Part shown: positions 62,601 to 64,000 of the stretch, one piece after another
Layout: every line of letters begins with the position of its first letter
How positions within the stretch are numbered: position 1 is the stretch's first letter
Assembly (NCBI RefSeq): GCF_037975245.1
Contig: NC_092571.1
Coordinates: 26,240,564 to 26,304,563, forward strand
Origin: Apostichopus japonicus
Taxonomy: Eukaryota; Echinodermata; Holothuroidea; Aspidochirotida; Stichopodidae
Reading direction: 5' to 3'
Length of the DNA stretch: 64,000 nt
The notes under the pieces: generated by a model
Database searches by the model: none
What the model was told of the DNA's origin: nothing
The model's input: the letters and a program-made list of their open reading frames with translations, nothing else
Made by a program: the position numbers and the translations under genes

Positions 62601-64000
62601 ATCTAACACATTTCGCCTACACTTTATACCTTTCATTGCCTTTGGCTTGACCAAAACACACTCACAACTATACCTGTAAACTCAAAGTCTATAGGACTAA
62701 CCTTTCGACTACAACAATGTTGTTATGATAGAGATACGTATACAAAATTGAGAGAAATGTCTTTATAATACGCAGAGCATCTGTAAATAGCGGAACAAAA
62801 TAAACTAGGTAAATCTGATCAATGCTTTTAACCAATAGAAAACATATTCTTTGGAAGGTATGTATTGATTTAATTTCCAATTGCTATTTATGGCCTTTAT
62901 TAATTATGAACAGACGGTTTGCTCGTTTAGTCATTTATGTATAAAACTTCATATGGCTAGATACCGAGCAGGAGTACAACACTACTGAGTGTGAATAAAA
63001 ACTTACGGTGAATTACGAGTACAGCATAGTTATCAAAGTATTCTCTGAGAACAGAAAAGAGTGACATATTACTATTTGATAATACGATGCATATGTGTTA
63101 TCATGTTTTGATGCAATATATTTTGTTTCTTTTTCGATTTCATTCCCAGAAATATCAAAATCTCATACAGCAAACAAAATCTGATTGATTAAATCGTTAC
63201 ACTATTTAGAAATAAAACAGTTGAGTCAGGTCACAGGTCACAGTTGAGTCACTAGCACACTAAAGTAAAGATTTCTTTTTCAAAGAACCACTGTTATTTT
63301 AATGCAAGACTTGGTCAAAAGTTGTTATTGTTTTAATTCCTCACCCAATTTTTTCTGTGTTTGTTAAAATTTTAAATCTTCGACCTGCAACCTCATATAC
63401 ATATCGTCATGTTGTTCTCATATTGCCTATGTTTTGAACCATCATAGTATCGCAGATTATACTATGTCAAACTAATAAACAAATCGCCCTCTATTGGAGA
63501 AAACCATTTCAGTGTAGAGCGCCGAATACACAATAAAGTTACGTACATTTAGTAGCCAACACAGTTCTTCCCAAATCGTGTGTAGCTCAAAACCTGCATA
63601 ACCCCAATGTTCATTTCATAGAGGTACCAGGAAACCATTTATGATTATGATGACTAAGTCACTCTATAAAGAATTTTCTGTACATCAACATCATGAATTG
63701 TAACCCCGTATAACTGTCATATTGTTTGTTTTCTCTTTTTTCGTTTACAGATTTGTTTGCTACTTCTCGTGGTAATGTCGAAATTACTTTTTCTCTTAAT
63801 ATGTACACAGTGGCAGCGAACCAAATTTTCAAAAATATTGAGTTTTGCTATTAATATAGATATCGTCACCTTCACATGTTATCAATGGCGATTATAAGAA
63901 ATCAGAGAGGGGGAAACCCTCAAAACTTATGTCTTATATTTGGTAATATCCAAATGTCTTCGACATATGGCAAACATAGTTGTAGTATATGTACACCTAT
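59640..64000. repeat. Tandem array of 1.5-1.8-kb units, running off the window
   Basis: Landmarks recur in order: GATAACGAGCAGGAA near 59700 and 61170, with a variant near 62959; TATGTCAAAGTAATTAACA near 60283 and 61988, with a variant near 63463; GACATATGGCAAACAT near 60735, 62565 and 63961. At least two full units and part of a third are present, diverged but clearly homologous. Each carries a pyrimidine-rich stretch ending in TTCACAG or GTTTACAG near 60517, 62287 and 63750. Confidence 0.85.

Overview
This window is eukaryotic, intron-rich and AT-rich. It is crowded with tRNA-derived SINEs, short DNA transposons with poly-G cores and minisatellites. The repeat types and gene style suggest a marine invertebrate, most plausibly an echinoderm such as a sea cucumber. 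That assignment is an inference from style, not from a diagnostic marker. There are no bacterial operons, no CRISPR arrays and no long single-exon genes. Nearly all long ORFs are chance frames in low-complexity DNA.

The main content is two multi-exon genes on the minus strand, rebuilt here exon by exon from splice sites and reading phase. Gene A (1518-16154, 11 coding exons, 320 residues) and gene B (31002-41977, 10 coding exons, 289 residues) are paralogues. Their first six exons have the same phase series, and a cysteine-rich block has almost identical Cys spacing. Both encode a predicted N-terminal signal sequence, a TNF-receptor-like Cys-rich ectodomain, one transmembrane helix and a short cytoplasmic tail without a death domain. 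Gene A carries an EGF-like exon before the membrane helix. Gene B has two short hydrophilic linker exons at the same place.

Layout: 1-1500 holds SINEs and the 3' end of gene A. From 1.5 to 16.2 kb is gene A, with a 43-bp minisatellite and several transposons in its introns. From 16.2 to 31 kb is intergenic DNA dominated by a TTAA-bounded MITE family and hAT-type elements, with nested insertions. From 31 to 42 kb is gene B, whose second intron has a 62-bp minisatellite organised in 649-bp higher-order units. From 42 to 53 kb is transposon-rich and includes a 4.1-kb P-like element with intact terminal repeats and a broken transposase. At 53.3 kb a possible plus-strand 5' exon begins. From 56.0 to 56.4 kb is a hairpin-rich satellite. 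From 59.6 kb to the end is a tandem array of 1.5-1.8-kb units of unknown function, each with a conserved splice-acceptor-like segment.
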